DNA from: Gammaproteobacteria bacterium
GTDB taxonomy: Bacteria; Pseudomonadota; Gammaproteobacteria; Chromatiales; Chromatiaceae
Direction of reading: 5' to 3'
DNA: 17,804 nt
Assembly (NCBI GenBank): GCA_006227775.1
Contig: SBFV01000338.1
Location: forward strand, 1-17,804
Shown piece after piece: positions 7,057-14,477 of this stretch (the first letter of the stretch is position 1; each line of letters opens with the position of its first letter). Below the pieces are notes generated by a model that saw only the letters and a program-made list of their open reading frames with translations, had not been told where the DNA came from and did no database searches. The position numbers and the translations under genes were made by a program.

Positions 7057-9033
7057 TCACCCTATCGGCCCAGCTCGACCGTCCGGGACCCCCCGGTCGC
7101 AACAACCGTTACGGGCTTTTTCCGCCTCCTTCCCGGTCATTTCCTCTTCCAGCGCGGCCAGCACCGAGCCCCTGGCGGGGTTGGGGCGGAAGAGGGTGCA
7201 GCCCTTGAGGCCCTGGCGATTGGCTTGGAGATAGAGGTCCTTGAATTCCTCAAAGGCCATGTCCCCCGGGACGTTGATCGTCTTGGCGATGGCGTTGTCG
7301 ACAAAGGGCTGAAGGGCTGCCTGCATCGCCAGGTGATCCGCCGGGGCCAGGTCGCGGGCGCGGACGAAGGCGGAGGGGAGGGGGACATTGCCCCGGAGTC
7401 GCCGCCAGTGACGCAGGGCATAGGCGGTGAGGGGGTACCAGCGGCTTTCACCCGACCGGTCCCGCAACTGGCGGCGGTACTCGAAGTCGAAGAGCGGTTC
7501 CAGGCCACTGGAGACGCCGTTGGCGAGGAGGCTGATGGTGCCGGCGGGGGCGATGGCGAGCAGGTGACTGTTGCGGATCCCGTCCGCCCGGATCCCGGCC
7601 CGGATGTCCGCGGGCAAGGCGCTAACGAAGGGGCTGGCGAGATAGGGCTCGGTCTCGAAGTAGGGAAAGGGTCCGCGCTCCCGGGCGAGGGCGACCGAGG
7701 CGCGGTAGGCGGCGTCGCGAATGGTCCGCATGGCCGTCGCGGCCAGGGTGCGCGCCGCCGGGCTGGCATAGTGCAGGCCAAGCAGGATCAGGGCGTCGGC
7801 GAGGCCGGTGATGCCCAGTCCAAGCCGGCGGCTGCCCCGCGCCTGTTCCCCCTGGGCGGGCAGGGGTAGTGGGGAGACGTCGATGGCGTCGTCCAGCAGC
7901 CGTACCGCAGTTGCCGTCACGGCGGCCAGGCCCTCCAGGTCCAGCCGGGCCACGGGGGTGAAAGGCTCCTCCACGAAGCGTACCAGGTTGAGGGAACCCA
8001 GGTTACAGGCCCCATAGGGGGGCAAGGGCAGTTCGCCGCAGGGGTTGGTGGCGCTGAGGCACTCCCGGTAGCTCAGGTTATTCTGGGCGTTGATGCGGTC
8101 GATGAAGAGAACGCCGGGTTCCCCGGTGTCGTAGGCGGCGGCCATGATCCTGTCCCAGAGTGCCCGGGCGGGTACTTCCGCCAGGATCGCGCAGCTTTGG
8201 GGCTGGGGCTGTCCAGGCAGGCGCCGCTGTATGACCCCGCCCCCAGCCCAGCGCGCGGCTCCACCGAGGGACGCCAGGGGAAAGACCAGGGGCCAGGGCT
8301 GGTCCGCCGTGATGGCGGCCAGGAAGGCGTCACTCACCAGGACCGAGAGGTTGAAGTTACGCAGGGCAAGAGGGTCGCGTTTGGCATCGACGAAGTCAAG
8401 GATGTCCGGGTGGTCGCAGCGCAGGGTCGCCATCATGGCCCCGCGGCGGGAGCTGGTGGACAGGAGAGTGGCGCACATCCGGTCCCAGATGTGCATGAAG
8501 GAGACCGGCCCCGAGGCGCGACCGCCGAGCCGCCAGGCGACCGTTCCCCTGGGTCTCAGGGGGGAGAAGTCGTAGCCCACCCCGCCCCCGGCCTGCATGG
8601 TGAGGGCGCCTTCCTTGAGGGACTCGAAGATCGCGTCCATGGAATCGACCATGGGACCCATGACGAAGCAGTTGAAGAGGGTCAGGTCCCGGCCACCGCC
8701 AGCCCCGGCGAAGATGCGTCCGCCGGGCAGGAAACGAAAGCCTGCCAGGATGCGGTAGAACCGCGACTCCCAGGCCCTCTTCTCATGGGGTTCGTCGGCG
8801 GCCAGGGCGCGGGCTACCCGGCGCCAACTGGCGGTGATATGGGGCTCGATCGGCGCCGTGGCGGCCGGGGTCACCCCGCCACTGAGGAAGCATCCCTTTG
8901 CCAGTACCCGACTTGTCCCCTGGGGGACCTGCTCAATGGGGGGAAAGATGGATGGACGGTTGCTAAGGTCGAGACGGTAGTGGCTTTCCCAGATCTGGCG
9001 GGACAGTTCGCTTTCGAAGGGATCCCCGTTCAT
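7057..9033 (-). CDS. nrdJ: Adenosylcobalamin-dependent (class II) ribonucleotide reductase
   Basis: A 658-residue enzyme that reduces ribonucleotides to deoxyribonucleotides using a thiyl radical made from adenosylcobalamin, so it needs no oxygen. Active-site marks are C122 (LFNCFVMGP), the ATNPCGELPLPPYGACNLGS stretch with N330, radical-bearing C332 and E334, and C343 as the partner redox Cys. LAIAPAGTISLLANGVSSG is a conserved phosphate/substrate loop. A C-terminal Cys pair (NGCC) sits 14-15 residues from the end and may regenerate the active-site disulfide, as in other reductases. Length fits the short B12-type family without an extra N-terminal cone. The ATG at 9033 is chosen because homologues begin with similar PFE(A/S)ELSRQIW text and GGAGAGG lies upstream; the frame runs further upstream but with proline/serine-rich noncoding-like residues. 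I saw no cobalamin riboswitch in the 130 bases before it. The regulator gene precedes it on the same strand. Confidence 0.92.
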   Translation of the reverse strand: MNGDPFESELSRQIWESHYRLDLSNRPSIFPPIEQVPQGTSRVLAKGCFLSGGVTPAATAPIEPHITASWRRVARALAADEPHEKRAWESRFYRILAGFRFLPGGRIFAGAGGGRDLTLFNCFVMGPMVDSMDAIFESLKEGALTMQAGGGVGYDFSPLRPRGTVAWRLGGRASGPVSFMHIWDRMCATLLSTSSRRGAMMATLRCDHPDILDFVDAKRDPLALRNFNLSVLVSDAFLAAITADQPWPLVFPLASLGGAARWAGGGVIQRRLPGQPQPQSCAILAEVPARALWDRIMAAAYDTGEPGVLFIDRINAQNNLSYRECLSATNPCGELPLPPYGACNLGSLNLVRFVEEPFTPVARLDLEGLAAVTATAVRLLDDAIDVSPLPLPAQGEQARGSRRLGLGITGLADALILLGLHYASPAARTLAATAMRTIRDAAYRASVALARERGPFPYFETEPYLASPFVSALPADIRAGIRADGIRNSHLLAIAPAGTISLLANGVSSGLEPLFDFEYRRQLRDRSGESRWYPLTAYALRHWRRLRGNVPLPSAFVRARDLAPADHLAMQAALQPFVDNAIAKTINVPGDMAFEEFKDLYLQANRQGLKGCTLFRPNPARGSVLAALEEEMTGKEAEKARNGCCDRGVPDGRAGPIG

Positions 9034-9163
9034 GTCCTTCGCCTCTCCATCGCCTGCCTCTTGCTGGATGCCCTTTGTACCCGTCGCGTGAGCCGAAGAA
9101 CCGCAGGGCTGCAAGGGGATGGCCAGAGACTTGACCAGGATGGCCGGTGGTGCCTGACGAGGT

Positions 9164-9871
9164 TTAATCGCCCGCCATCCGCCGCAGCCTGGGGAGGTCG
9201 AGGCTGAAGCGGTTGGCATTGAGGTCGACCAGCAGGCCCTGGCGCTTGAACTCGGCGATGGTGCGGCTGGTGGTCTCGGTGGTGATGCCGAGCATGGCCC
9301 CCATGTCCTCGCGGCTGAAGAGTTCGCCTTCGCCGCTCTCCTGATCGCGCACCAGGCGCAACAGCAGCCGGGCAACCCGCTGGCGCGCGGAACCGGTGGA
9401 GAGCTCCGTCAGCCAGGCGTCGGCCTCGGTCAAGGCCCGCTGCCAGCGGTTCATAAGCTCCGTATGGAGTTGCGGGTTTTCCGCCCCCAGACTCTTGACC
9501 AGCCGGGCTGGGTAGCGGCAGACCTCGGTCGGTTGCAGGACCACCGCCTCATGCTGATAGGGGGCATCGAGGATGGCTTCCAATCCCAGCACGTCGCTCG
9601 TCCTGGCGAGGCGGACGATGCGCTGACAGCCATCCGGCAGGTACTGGACCAGCTTCAAGGCGCCGCTGCGGACGGTGAACAGATACTCGCCCCGCTCCCC
9701 GGCGCGGTAGAGGGAGGCGCCGGGTTTGAGGGAGAACTGGTCGATCGGGTCGTGAATCTTCTCGAAGTCCCGCTCCTTGAGGCCGGCGAACAGGACGGAA
9801 TCCCGCAGAGCACAGTTGAGGCAATCCGCCTCGCCAGACCAGGCCTCGCGCAATGTCACGTTCTTCACCAA
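9164..9871 (-). CDS. Crp/Fnr-family transcriptional regulator, FNR-like
   Basis: A 235-residue cytosolic regulator. An N-terminal DCLNC (C17, C20) is followed by a cyclic-nucleotide-binding-like beta-roll (about 35-125, with GASLYRAGERGEYLFTVRSGALKL), a dimer helix, and a winged helix-turn-helix (about 180-215). The recognition helix ITTETTSRTIAEF keeps the E-x2-S-R pattern that reads TTGAT half sites in FNR. By alignment C17, C20 and C118 match E. coli FNR C20, C23 and C122, but the position of C29 is Val26; an extra Cys, C82, might substitute. It may thus be an oxygen sensor with an altered cluster, or may have lost the cluster. The start used is TTG at 9871 followed by GTG; the nearest GGAG is 10 bases off and lies in a palindrome, so the exact start is uncertain. 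An FNR-type box sits 27 bases upstream, suggesting autoregulation. Confidence 0.85.
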   Translation of the reverse strand: MVKNVTLREAWSGEADCLNCALRDSVLFAGLKERDFEKIHDPIDQFSLKPGASLYRAGERGEYLFTVRSGALKLVQYLPDGCQRIVRLARTSDVLGLEAILDAPYQHEAVVLQPTEVCRYPARLVKSLGAENPQLHTELMNRWQRALTEADAWLTELSTGSARQRVARLLLRLVRDQESGEGELFSREDMGAMLGITTETTSRTIAEFKRQGLLVDLNANRFSLDLPRLRRMAGD

Positions 9872-9885
9872 GGAGAAGATTCTCC
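9872..9885 (-). promoter_or_regulatory. Palindrome covering the regulator's ribosome binding region
   Basis: GGAGAA-GA-TTCTCC (6-bp arms) lies directly against the TTG start. On the coding (minus) strand the leading GGAG is the only Shine-Dalgarno-like element, so a hairpin here could hide it. An eight-codon ATG frame (9891 to 9865, minus) ends in a TGA that overlaps the TTG/GTG start. Confidence 0.35.
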
Positions 9886-9892
9886 AGCCATG

Positions 9893-9921
9893 TTGAATTG
9901 AGAAAAATCAATTGGTACAAG
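9893..9921 (+). promoter_or_regulatory. Candidate promoter reading towards ahr
   Basis: TTGAAT (9893-9898), a 17-base spacer and TACAAG (9916-9921) give 4 of 6 matches at each hexamer. The FNR box occupies the spacer, so a bound regulator would block RNA polymerase. The leader to the ATG at 10007 would be about 80 bases. Confidence 0.35.
9898..9911. promoter_or_regulatory. FNR/ANR-type binding site
   Basis: TTGAG-AAAA-ATCAA matches the FNR consensus TTGAT-N4-ATCAA at 9 of 10 positions. It lies between the regulator gene (reverse) and ahr (forward), with its centre about 33 bases from the regulator's start codon. The nearby regulator keeps the E-x2-S-R recognition residues, so it is the likely ligand. 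Confidence 0.7.
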
Positions 9922-10006
9922 TGTAACCGAAAGGGGACGGCTTGAGGTGTAGCATTGCCTTCCCGATCCCGCCCCGTTTATCCAAAGACCTTCCCGGGAG
10001 GAAGTC

Positions 10007-11026
10007 ATGAGTCAGATCCATGCCTGGGCCGCCACCACCGCCGGTGGCATCTGTGAGCCTTTTTCCTACGATCCGGGTCCCCTGGGGCCCGATGAGGTCG
10101 AGATCGCCGTGGAACACTGTGGCATTTGCCATTCCGACCTGTCCATGCTCGACAACCACTGGGGCATGAGCCGCTATCCCCTGGTGCCGGGACACGAGGC
10201 GGTGGGGCGGATCCTCAAGCTGGGGGACCGGGTCGCTGGCCTGTCCCCGGGGCAGCGCGTCGGCGTCGGCTGGATGGCCGCCAGTTGCATGCACTGCCAA
10301 TCCTGCTTGGGTGGCGATCAGCACCTCTGCCATCAGGGCCAGGGCACCATCGTCGGTCGCCATGGTGGTTTCGCGGATCGTCTGCGCTGTCATTGGGCCT
10401 GGGCCTTGCCCCTGCCGGAGGGCCTGGACGCGGGCGCCGCCGGTCCCCTGATGTGCGGCGGCATCACCGTGTTCGCCCCCCTCATGATCCACAACATCTC
10501 CCCGACGGCACGGGTGGGCGTGGTCGGCATCGGCGGGCTGGGACATTTGGCGCTCAAATTCCTGCGCGCCTGGGGTTGCGAGATCACCGCCTTCACTTCC
10601 AGCGAGTCCAAACGCGCGGAGGCCATGGCCTTCGGTGCCCATCGGGTGGTGTCGAGCCAGGACGGTCGCGCCTTGCGCGCCATCGCCGGTTCCCTGGACC
10701 TCATCATCGACACCGTCAACGTTCCTCTGGACTGGAAGGCCATCATGGGTACCCTGGCGCCCAAGGGTCACCTCCACGTGGTGGGCGCCGTCCTGGAACC
10801 CATGGCGATCGACGCCATGGCTCTGATCGGAGGTCAACGGGGGATTTCCGGGTCTCCGATCGGCTCGCCCACGGCGCTGACCCGCATGCTGGATTTCGCC
10901 GCCCGTCATCGGATTCTGCCCCAGGTGGAGCATTTCCCCATGAGCCGGGTGAACGAGGCCCTGGAGCATCTGCGCGCCGGCAAGGCCCGTTACCGGGTGG
11001 TCCTGGACGCCGATTTCACCGCCTGA
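10007..11026 (+). CDS. ahr: Zinc- and NADPH-dependent aldehyde reductase / alcohol dehydrogenase, Ahr (YjgB) type
   Basis: A 339-residue cytosolic medium-chain dehydrogenase of the cinnamyl-alcohol-dehydrogenase branch. Catalytic zinc ligands are C41 (CGICHSD), H63-E64 (PGHE) and C150 (PLMCGG). Structural zinc ligands are C94, C97, C100 and C108. The nucleotide-binding loop is GIGGLGHLALKF (174-185), followed by the TSSESK end of the second strand; Ser there rather than Asp suggests NADPH. Many segments match E. coli Ahr from memory, for instance CHSDLS, HWG near YPLVPGHE, GGFADRLR, LMCGGITVFAPL, DLIIDTVNV and GKARYRVVL. Ahr reduces a broad range of aldehydes to alcohols. GGAGG lies 5 bases before the ATG. 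The upstream region is shared with the FNR-like regulator and holds an FNR box, so oxygen-linked control is likely. The physiological substrate here is unknown. Confidence 0.85.
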   Translation: MSQIHAWAATTAGGICEPFSYDPGPLGPDEVEIAVEHCGICHSDLSMLDNHWGMSRYPLVPGHEAVGRILKLGDRVAGLSPGQRVGVGWMAASCMHCQSCLGGDQHLCHQGQGTIVGRHGGFADRLRCHWAWALPLPEGLDAGAAGPLMCGGITVFAPLMIHNISPTARVGVVGIGGLGHLALKFLRAWGCEITAFTSSESKRAEAMAFGAHRVVSSQDGRALRAIAGSLDLIIDTVNVPLDWKAIMGTLAPKGHLHVVGAVLEPMAIDAMALIGGQRGISGSPIGSPTALTRMLDFAARHRILPQVEHFPMSRVNEALEHLRAGKARYRVVLDADFTA

Positions 11027-11041
11027 GGGGTGACCGCGTGT

Positions 11042-11071
11042 TTCGGCTACCCCCGACGCGGGAAAGCCGAA
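11042..11071 (+). terminator. Hairpin after ahr
   Basis: TTCGGCT (11042-11048) pairs with AGCCGAA (11065-11071), and the loop contains further pairing (CCCCG/CGGG). The stem is followed by TTTGGG. It lies 16 bases after the ahr stop and fits a weak intrinsic terminator. Confidence 0.45.
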
Positions 11072-11173
11072 TTTGGGTTGGCGGTGCCTAGGCGAGGCGG
11101 TGGAATCCCGGTCAGACTGAAGCGGCAGCCGGCGCCGCCAGGCGGTGGTCCGGTCGCCGGTGGGTGGTTCGCT

Positions 11174-11210
11174 GCCGGTCAGGGGTTGGGGTCAGCCGGT
11201 CAGGGGTAGG
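11174..11210. repeat. Short tandem repeat between ahr and ygfZ
   Basis: GCCGGTCAGGGGTTGG (11174-11189) recurs as GCCGGTCAGGGGTAGG (11195-11210), a period of 21 bases and one mismatch. It sits in the 195-bp gap between convergent genes, which otherwise holds nothing I can call. Confidence 0.6.
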
Positions 11211-11221
11211 CTCCGGCTAGG

Positions 11222-12259
11222 CTAGGTGGCTGGGAACCCGTAGGGGGGTTCCCCCAGACGCAGCCTGGGTCCCCCTTCGCCCAGGCTGAGGCGTCCATCC
11301 GCCACGGCGGCGATTTCCGCCACCGCGGAGATGGCCCAGCGGTCATCGCCTAGGGAGCAGGCCTCGACGATGGTGCCGGCGGTCTGGGCGGATTCGCTGA
11401 TCGGGGAGAAGAGCTCCTCCCCGGGGGCGGGTGGACGATCCAGCGTTACCTCGCCGATGTAGAGGCGGCGTTTGAGTTTGCCCAGGTACTGCATGCGGGC
11501 GACGATCTCCTGGCCGGTATAACAGCCCTTGGTGAAGCTGACCCCGTCGACCCGTTGCAGGTTGACCATCTGGGGGACGAAGGCCTCCCGGGTCTCTGGC
11601 TGGATGGTAGGAAGACCGGCGCGGATGTCGAGCAGGGTCCAGTAACTGGCGTCCAGGGGGGTCGCCTGGGCGGCCAGGCGGTCCCAGAGGGCCATCAGGG
11701 CGGGCCAGGGCCCCAGGATCAGAAAACGGGGAAGGGTCCCCGCCTGGCGGATCAGGGTCAGTTCCCCGGACTGGATCTGGTCATTGAACTCCGCGGGAGG
11801 GGAACTCAGGTCAGGGAGGGCCGCCATCAACAGGTCCCCGGCAGATTCCCCGCTCAGACCAATGACGGTGAAATCGTCAGTTACATCCGTCAAGGCCACC
11901 TGGGCGCGCAGGACGTACATCCGCAGCCGCTTGAGCACCAGGTCCAGTTGCGTCCGGGGCAACTGGAGGTAAAGGGCCTCATCGATCCGAAAAATCCGAA
12001 GACTGGCCAGGAGGCGGCCCTTGGGGTTGCAGTAGCCGGCCAGTTGCGAGTGGGTGACGCTGACCTGACGGACGTCGTTGGTCACCTGGCCCTGGAGAAA
12101 GCCGAGGGCGTCCGCGCCGGTGACCTTGATCAGACCCAGATGGCCGAGATCGCACAGGGCCGGGTCGGCGCTTTGGGGGGCGGCGGGGAAGCGGGTCTGG
12201 CCGGCCTCGTCGAATTGGGCCCCGCGGGTCTGGAGGAAGTCGCGCCATTGGCTGTTCAT
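11222..12259 (-). CDS. ygfZ: YgfZ/GcvT-like folate-binding protein for Fe-S enzyme maintenance
   Basis: A 345-residue protein of the YgfZ (COG0354, IBA57-related) family. The hallmark KGCYTGQEIV (244-253, with the conserved Cys at 246) is intact, and VTGADALGFLQGQVTNDV and GYCNPKGRLLASLRIF near the N-terminus are equally typical. YgfZ binds folate and is needed for full activity of certain Fe-S enzymes, including the tRNA methylthiotransferase MiaB. The length is near the E. coli protein (326). The ATG at 12259 has AGGAG 10 bases upstream. It is divergent from the RNB exoribonuclease gene and convergent with ahr, so it seems to be transcribed alone. Its presence in the same window as sufC/sufB is a reasonable functional echo, but the two lie about 9 kb apart. 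Confidence 0.92.
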   Translation of the reverse strand: MNSQWRDFLQTRGAQFDEAGQTRFPAAPQSADPALCDLGHLGLIKVTGADALGFLQGQVTNDVRQVSVTHSQLAGYCNPKGRLLASLRIFRIDEALYLQLPRTQLDLVLKRLRMYVLRAQVALTDVTDDFTVIGLSGESAGDLLMAALPDLSSPPAEFNDQIQSGELTLIRQAGTLPRFLILGPWPALMALWDRLAAQATPLDASYWTLLDIRAGLPTIQPETREAFVPQMVNLQRVDGVSFTKGCYTGQEIVARMQYLGKLKRRLYIGEVTLDRPPAPGEELFSPISESAQTAGTIVEACSLGDDRWAISAVAEIAAVADGRLSLGEGGPRLRLGEPPYGFPAT

Positions 12260-12483
12260 CGTATTGAGTCTCCTGGTCGGTGGCGCCGGGATAGGGCCTT
12301 AAGCCGGTACTGACCCACCGCAAATCAATTCTGGGTCTCCCCGCCCCTCTTCGGCCAGGCCGCAAACCGAGGTGCGTCGGGTATAAGATAAGGCAAGTCG
12401 TCCTCTGGCCGTGGGCGGGATCATCCCAAGGTGGCAGGCGGGCTGGGCATGAAAATGCGGATCAGACCCCGACGTCGGCAGGG
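12260..12483. promoter_or_regulatory. Divergent control region between ygfZ and the RNB exoribonuclease gene
   Basis: This 224-bp stretch must hold promoters for both genes. TATAAG at 12382-12387 (GGGTATAAGATAA) is a plausible -10 for the forward gene, with no good -35. On the reverse strand TTGATT (near 12326-12331) is a possible -35 for ygfZ, with a weak -10. No gene is seen. Confidence 0.3.
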
Positions 12484-14391
12484 GTGCATGAGGCCCCCCC
12501 TCGTGATCCTCAGGTCCATTCAGACAACTCAGAGCCTTATTCAGACAGCCAAAGTGGTAACGTTTTGACGATTCATCAAGCCAATCTGCGTGTCGATAGC
12601 CTGGTCCTCTACAAGGGGCATCCCGCCCGGGTTCTGGCCCTGGGGGAAAAGATCGAGATCGCCCTCGACAAGAACGAGATCAAGCGGGTCCGTCTCAAGG
12701 ACATCGATCTGCTCCATCCAGGCCCCCTGCGCGATCTCCAGGATTTGAACCTGGACGCGGGCGATTTCGCGGAAGCCTGGGAGCTGATGGAGGGCGGGAC
12801 CGCCCGCTTGCGGGAACTGGCGGAGTTGATCCATGGCGACTTCACCCCCGCTTCCGCCTGGGCGGCCTGGGGTCTGGTGGCGGAAGGACTCTGGTTCAGC
12901 GGTACGCCGGCGGAGATCCGGGCCCGCCCCCGCGCGGAGGTGGAAGCGGACCAGGCCCAGCGCCGGGCTCGGGAGAACGCGGCCCGGGAGTGGGATAGTT
13001 TCCTGGCGCGTCTTGCGGCCTCCCAGCCCCTGCCGGAGGACGCCGAGCGTCTGGCGGAGGTGGAGCGTCTGGCCTGGGGCCGTTCGGAGCACAGCCGCAT
13101 ACTCAAGGCCCTGGGCATCGAGGAGACCCCGGAGCATGCCCACCGTGCCTTGATCCGCTTCGGCTTCTGGGCGCCGGATCACAACCCCCATCCCGCCCGT
13201 CATGCCCTGCCGGAATCCGACCCCGAGCTGCCGGTGGGCGAGCTGCCGGATGAGGAGCGCCTGGACCTGACCCATCTGCCGGCCTACGCCATCGACGACG
13301 AGGGCAATCAGGACCCTGACGATGCCCTCAGCCTGGAGGGGGACCGCCTCTGGGTGCATGTGGCCGACGTGGCGGCCCTGGTGCCGCCGGACAGCGCGCT
13401 GGACCGCGAGGCTCGCGCCCGGGGGGCCAACCAGTATCTGCCGGAGCGCCTGGTCAACATGCTGCCGCCGGCCATCACCACCCGCCTGGGCCTGGGCCTC
13501 CAGGAGATCTCGCCGGCCCTCTCCTTCGGTTTCGGTTGCGACGCGAAGGGGGAAGTGGTTGATGTCAGCGTCCAGCCGAGCTGGGTCCGGGTGCAGCGCC
13601 TGAGTTACGAGGGCGCCGAGGGCCGCCTGGACGAGGCCCCTTTCGCCGCCATGCAGGCATTGGTGGAGCGTTTCCGCCAGCGCCGGGAGGCCAATAACGC
13701 CGCCGGCATCGAACTGCCTGAGGTGAGCCTGCGGGTGCGGGACGGCGAGGTGGTCATCCGCCCTCTGCCGCGGCTCCGCAGCCGGGCTCTGGTCATGGAC
13801 GCCATGCTCATGGCCGGGGAGGCCGTCGCCATCCTGTGCCGCGACCAGGGCATCCCCATCCCCTACGTTACCCAACCCCCCCCGGACAAGATCGAGCAGC
13901 CGGCGGACCTGGCGGCCATGTATGCCTATCGTCGGCGCTTCAAGCCCTCCCGCCTGGTGGGAGAGCCCGGGGCCCATTTCGGCCTGGGCCTTCCCCTCTA
14001 CACCCGCGCCACCAGCCCCCTGCGGCGCTATTCGGATTTGCTGGTCCACCAGCAGATCCGCGCCTGGCTGCGTGGGGCCGAACCGATAGATGCCAAGGCG
14101 GTGGTGGCCCGGGTGGGGGAGGCGGAGACCGTGGGCGCCGCCGTGCGCCGCGCCGAGCGTCTGTCCAATCAGCACTGGAAACTGGTCTGGCTGCGCGCCC
14201 ATCCGGATTGGTGGGGCGAGGCGGTGGTGGTGGACCGGGAGGAGCGCAAGCACGTGCTGCTGCTTCCGGAGCTGGCCCTGGAGACCCGCGTCCGCCTCCA
14301 GGGCGACCCGGCCCTCAACAGTCGTCTGCGGGTCTCCCCCCGGGAGGTGGATCTGGCGGATCTGGACTGCCGGTTCCGTATCCGGGACTAG
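12484..14391 (+). CDS. RNB-domain (RNase II/R family) 3'-5' exoribonuclease
   Basis: Up to 635 residues. The RNB catalytic domain begins near residue 258: AYAIDDEGNQDPDDAL supplies the four metal-binding aspartates (D271, D277, D279, D280, matching E. coli RNase II D201, D207, D209, D210). YTRATSPLRRYSDLLVHQQI (about 505-525) carries the conserved Arg region. Such enzymes degrade RNA processively from the 3' end. Instead of two clear cold-shock domains, the N-terminus shows an SH3-like strand set (VLYKGHPARVLALGEKIEIALDK without interruption) and a helical, Glu/Arg-rich stretch. The layout resembles DrII of Deinococcus and cyanobacterial or plant members. A short S1-like tail (about 575-635) ends the protein. 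The start is uncertain: GTG at 12484 gives the longest form, but its first 26 residues look noncoding. TTG at 12565 (LTIHQANLRVDSL) is an alternative; neither has a strong ribosome binding site. Confidence 0.85.
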   Translation: MHEAPPRDPQVHSDNSEPYSDSQSGNVLTIHQANLRVDSLVLYKGHPARVLALGEKIEIALDKNEIKRVRLKDIDLLHPGPLRDLQDLNLDAGDFAEAWELMEGGTARLRELAELIHGDFTPASAWAAWGLVAEGLWFSGTPAEIRARPRAEVEADQAQRRARENAAREWDSFLARLAASQPLPEDAERLAEVERLAWGRSEHSRILKALGIEETPEHAHRALIRFGFWAPDHNPHPARHALPESDPELPVGELPDEERLDLTHLPAYAIDDEGNQDPDDALSLEGDRLWVHVADVAALVPPDSALDREARARGANQYLPERLVNMLPPAITTRLGLGLQEISPALSFGFGCDAKGEVVDVSVQPSWVRVQRLSYEGAEGRLDEAPFAAMQALVERFRQRREANNAAGIELPEVSLRVRDGEVVIRPLPRLRSRALVMDAMLMAGEAVAILCRDQGIPIPYVTQPPPDKIEQPADLAAMYAYRRRFKPSRLVGEPGAHFGLGLPLYTRATSPLRRYSDLLVHQQIRAWLRGAEPIDAKAVVARVGEAETVGAAVRRAERLSNQHWKLVWLRAHPDWWGEAVVVDREERKHVLLLPELALETRVRLQGDPALNSRLRVSPREVDLADLDCRFRIRD

Positions 14392-14443
14392 CGGTATTGG
14401 AGGTGCCTTGGGCGGCGAAAAGCCCGACAATAGACCCATAGCC

Positions 14444-14470
14444 CGCCCGGTCGGGCGCGGACCCAGGAGG
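14444..14470 (+). promoter_or_regulatory. Palindrome and strong ribosome binding site before the small ORF
   Basis: CGCCCG-GT-CGGGCG (14444-14457) is followed by AGGAGG (14465-14470), 7 bases from the ATG at 14478. The strong site supports translation of the 67-residue protein. The 86-base gap after the RNB gene also holds GGGC...GCCC and shows no clear promoter. Confidence 0.5.
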
Positions 14471-14477
14471 TCAGTCC

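Noticed and set aside
9129..9142. FNR-like half site TTGAC-CAGG-ATGGC upstream of nrdJ
   Set aside because: The right half does not match ATCAA; a single half site of this kind is expected by chance.
9034..9163. Cobalamin riboswitch before nrdJ
   Set aside because: The gap is only 130 bases and I see no B12-box-like core, so it is too short and lacks the motif.
8197..9207. 336-codon forward frame opposite nrdJ
   Set aside because: Antisense shadow of a conserved enzyme, with composition unlike any neighbouring protein.
12541..14439. Open frame of over 600 codons antisense to the RNB exoribonuclease gene
   Set aside because: No recognisable motif, His/Gln/Gly-rich composition, and full overlap with a gene holding all four catalytic Asp residues.
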